Shown: positions 23,603-24,009 of the stretch, piece by piece
How positions within the stretch are numbered: position 1 is the stretch's first letter
Layout: each line of letters starts with the position of its first letter
IMG/VR virus record: IMGVR_UViG_3300025889_000939
Coordinates: 1 to 24,009 of that record
Strand: one strand, 5' to 3'
Length of the DNA stretch: 24,009 nt
From: a virus
Made by a program: the position numbers and the translations under genes
The notes under the pieces: model-generated
Database searches by the model: none
Told to the model about the DNA's origin: nothing
The model's input: only the letters and a program-made list of their open reading frames with translations

Positions 23603-23941
23603 TTGACACACACAACAACAATTTTAGCCGACCATAAAGGCTATACTGCACCAAGAGTTAGTGGTGACGAATATTTTGTAGATGCGGTAATTGATATTAC
23701 CACATATACAGTGACAGGAGAAGTAGTCACGGCTGCTTCTTTGGGTCTTGACACCATTACATCTGCTACGATTACAGGACATGAAGTTGCTCTAAACACA
23801 TTTTCTCTTGTTTGTGGTTCTGCGGGAGCATATACAAGCACTTCCTCTCTAACAATCTTTGGAGTTGTTAGAGCAACAGGAGCAGAACTAACCGCAACCG
23901 ATGTAGGAGCAGTTAGAATTAGAGTTTATGGTAATCTTTGA
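23603..23941 (+). CDS. Small beta-rich head protein (TTG start)
   Basis: A 112-residue protein that I start at TTG 23603: GAGGTG at 23591-23596 lies six bases upstream and no ATG occurs at a suitable place. The product begins MTHTTTILADHKGYTAPRV and is Thr/Val/Ala-rich with alternating strands (DAVIDITTYTVTGEVVTAAS, SLTIFGVVRATGAELTATDVG), few charges and no coiled coil. This composition fits a capsid decoration protein or other small structural protein, and it follows the capsid gene directly. I do not recognise a specific family. Confidence 0.82.
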   Translation: MTHTTTILADHKGYTAPRVSGDEYFVDAVIDITTYTVTGEVVTAASLGLDTITSATITGHEVALNTFSLVCGSAGAYTSTSSLTIFGVVRATGAELTATDVGAVRIRVYGNL

Positions 23942-23950
23942 GGTGTTCAA

Positions 23951-24009
23951 TTGCCTCAAGTCACTATAAGCGATAGAGCAAACATTGGTCGTCTTGACAC
24001 GCCATACGG
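23951..24009 (+). CDS. Start of a further head/neck gene, truncated at window edge (TTG start)
   Basis: The frame opens with TTG 23951 after GAGGTGTTCAA, almost the same initiation region as the preceding gene (GAGGTGTTTTAA then TTG). It reads MPQVTISDRANIGRLDTPY to the last complete codon. The gene continues beyond the window. Position after the capsid and decoration-type genes suggests a head-completion or neck protein, but too little is visible to name it. Confidence 0.6.
   Translation, partial: MPQVTISDRANIGRLDTPY

Noticed and set aside
1-24009. Host chromosome segment, or integrated prophage with attachment sites, tRNA or integrase
   Set aside because: No tRNA, rRNA, integrase, attachment repeat or host metabolic operon is visible, and all genes run one way in a late viral order. 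Integration outside the window cannot be excluded.

Overview
The window is a stretch of a head-tailed (HK97-fold) virus or provirus genome of low GC content. All 30 genes I can support lie on the + strand, almost without gaps, and many stops overlap the next start. The late-gene hallmarks appear in order: large terminase (10348-11772), portal (14047-15684), prohead protease fused to a scaffold-like region (21111-22256), major capsid protein (22258-23592), then small head-completion genes running off the right edge. I see no host housekeeping genes, tRNAs, rRNAs, integrase or CRISPR array. Several traits fit an archaeal host: zinc-binding inserts in the portal, an ATP-dependent DNA ligase, GGTGAT/GGAGG-type ribosome binding sites with frequent GTG/TTG starts, and a TTTATATA box in one of the few gaps. 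A marine euryarchaeal virus of the magrovirus kind is a reasonable guess, but the window does not prove it.

Layout. 1-3026: a truncated gene, a protein with two tandem CxxC/HxxxH modules, and six small genes whose start regions are copies of one cassette. 3036-7531: two long, charged, mostly helical proteins of unknown function. 7534-10345: a GNAT-family protein and five small, mostly basic proteins, one with winged-helix character and one with a zinc ribbon. 10348-14033: terminase, a LAGLIDADG-domain fusion protein and an intact-looking HMG-CoA lyase-like enzyme. 14047-18503: portal followed by helical or coiled-coil proteins. 18521-21067: a large multidomain ATP-dependent DNA ligase. 21111-24009: protease/scaffold, capsid protein and neck-type proteins.

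The most interesting signal is a short peptide of the form M-x-W-x-[D/E/N]-I-[L/H]-K. It opens at least seven otherwise unrelated small proteins (MSWEDILK, MTWKNILR, MSWKDILK, MNWQDILK and others, with weaker variants in several more). It recurs inside or near the C-terminus of other proteins, and closes both the protease/scaffold (MDWNDIHKM) and an 80-residue coiled-coil protein (MDWSDIHKM). I propose that it is a capsid-targeting or cargo-loading peptide, analogous to the N-terminal capsid targeting sequence of phage T4 internal proteins. On that view many of the small genes encode proteins packaged in the head. This is inference from sequence and gene context, not demonstrated.

How the genes may work together: the ligase, GNAT protein and small basic proteins sit inside the head-morphogenesis operon, which fits co-expression with, and possibly loading into, the procapsid. 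The HMG-CoA lyase-like enzyme is an auxiliary metabolic gene candidate. In an archaeon it could divert HMG-CoA away from isoprenoid lipid synthesis.
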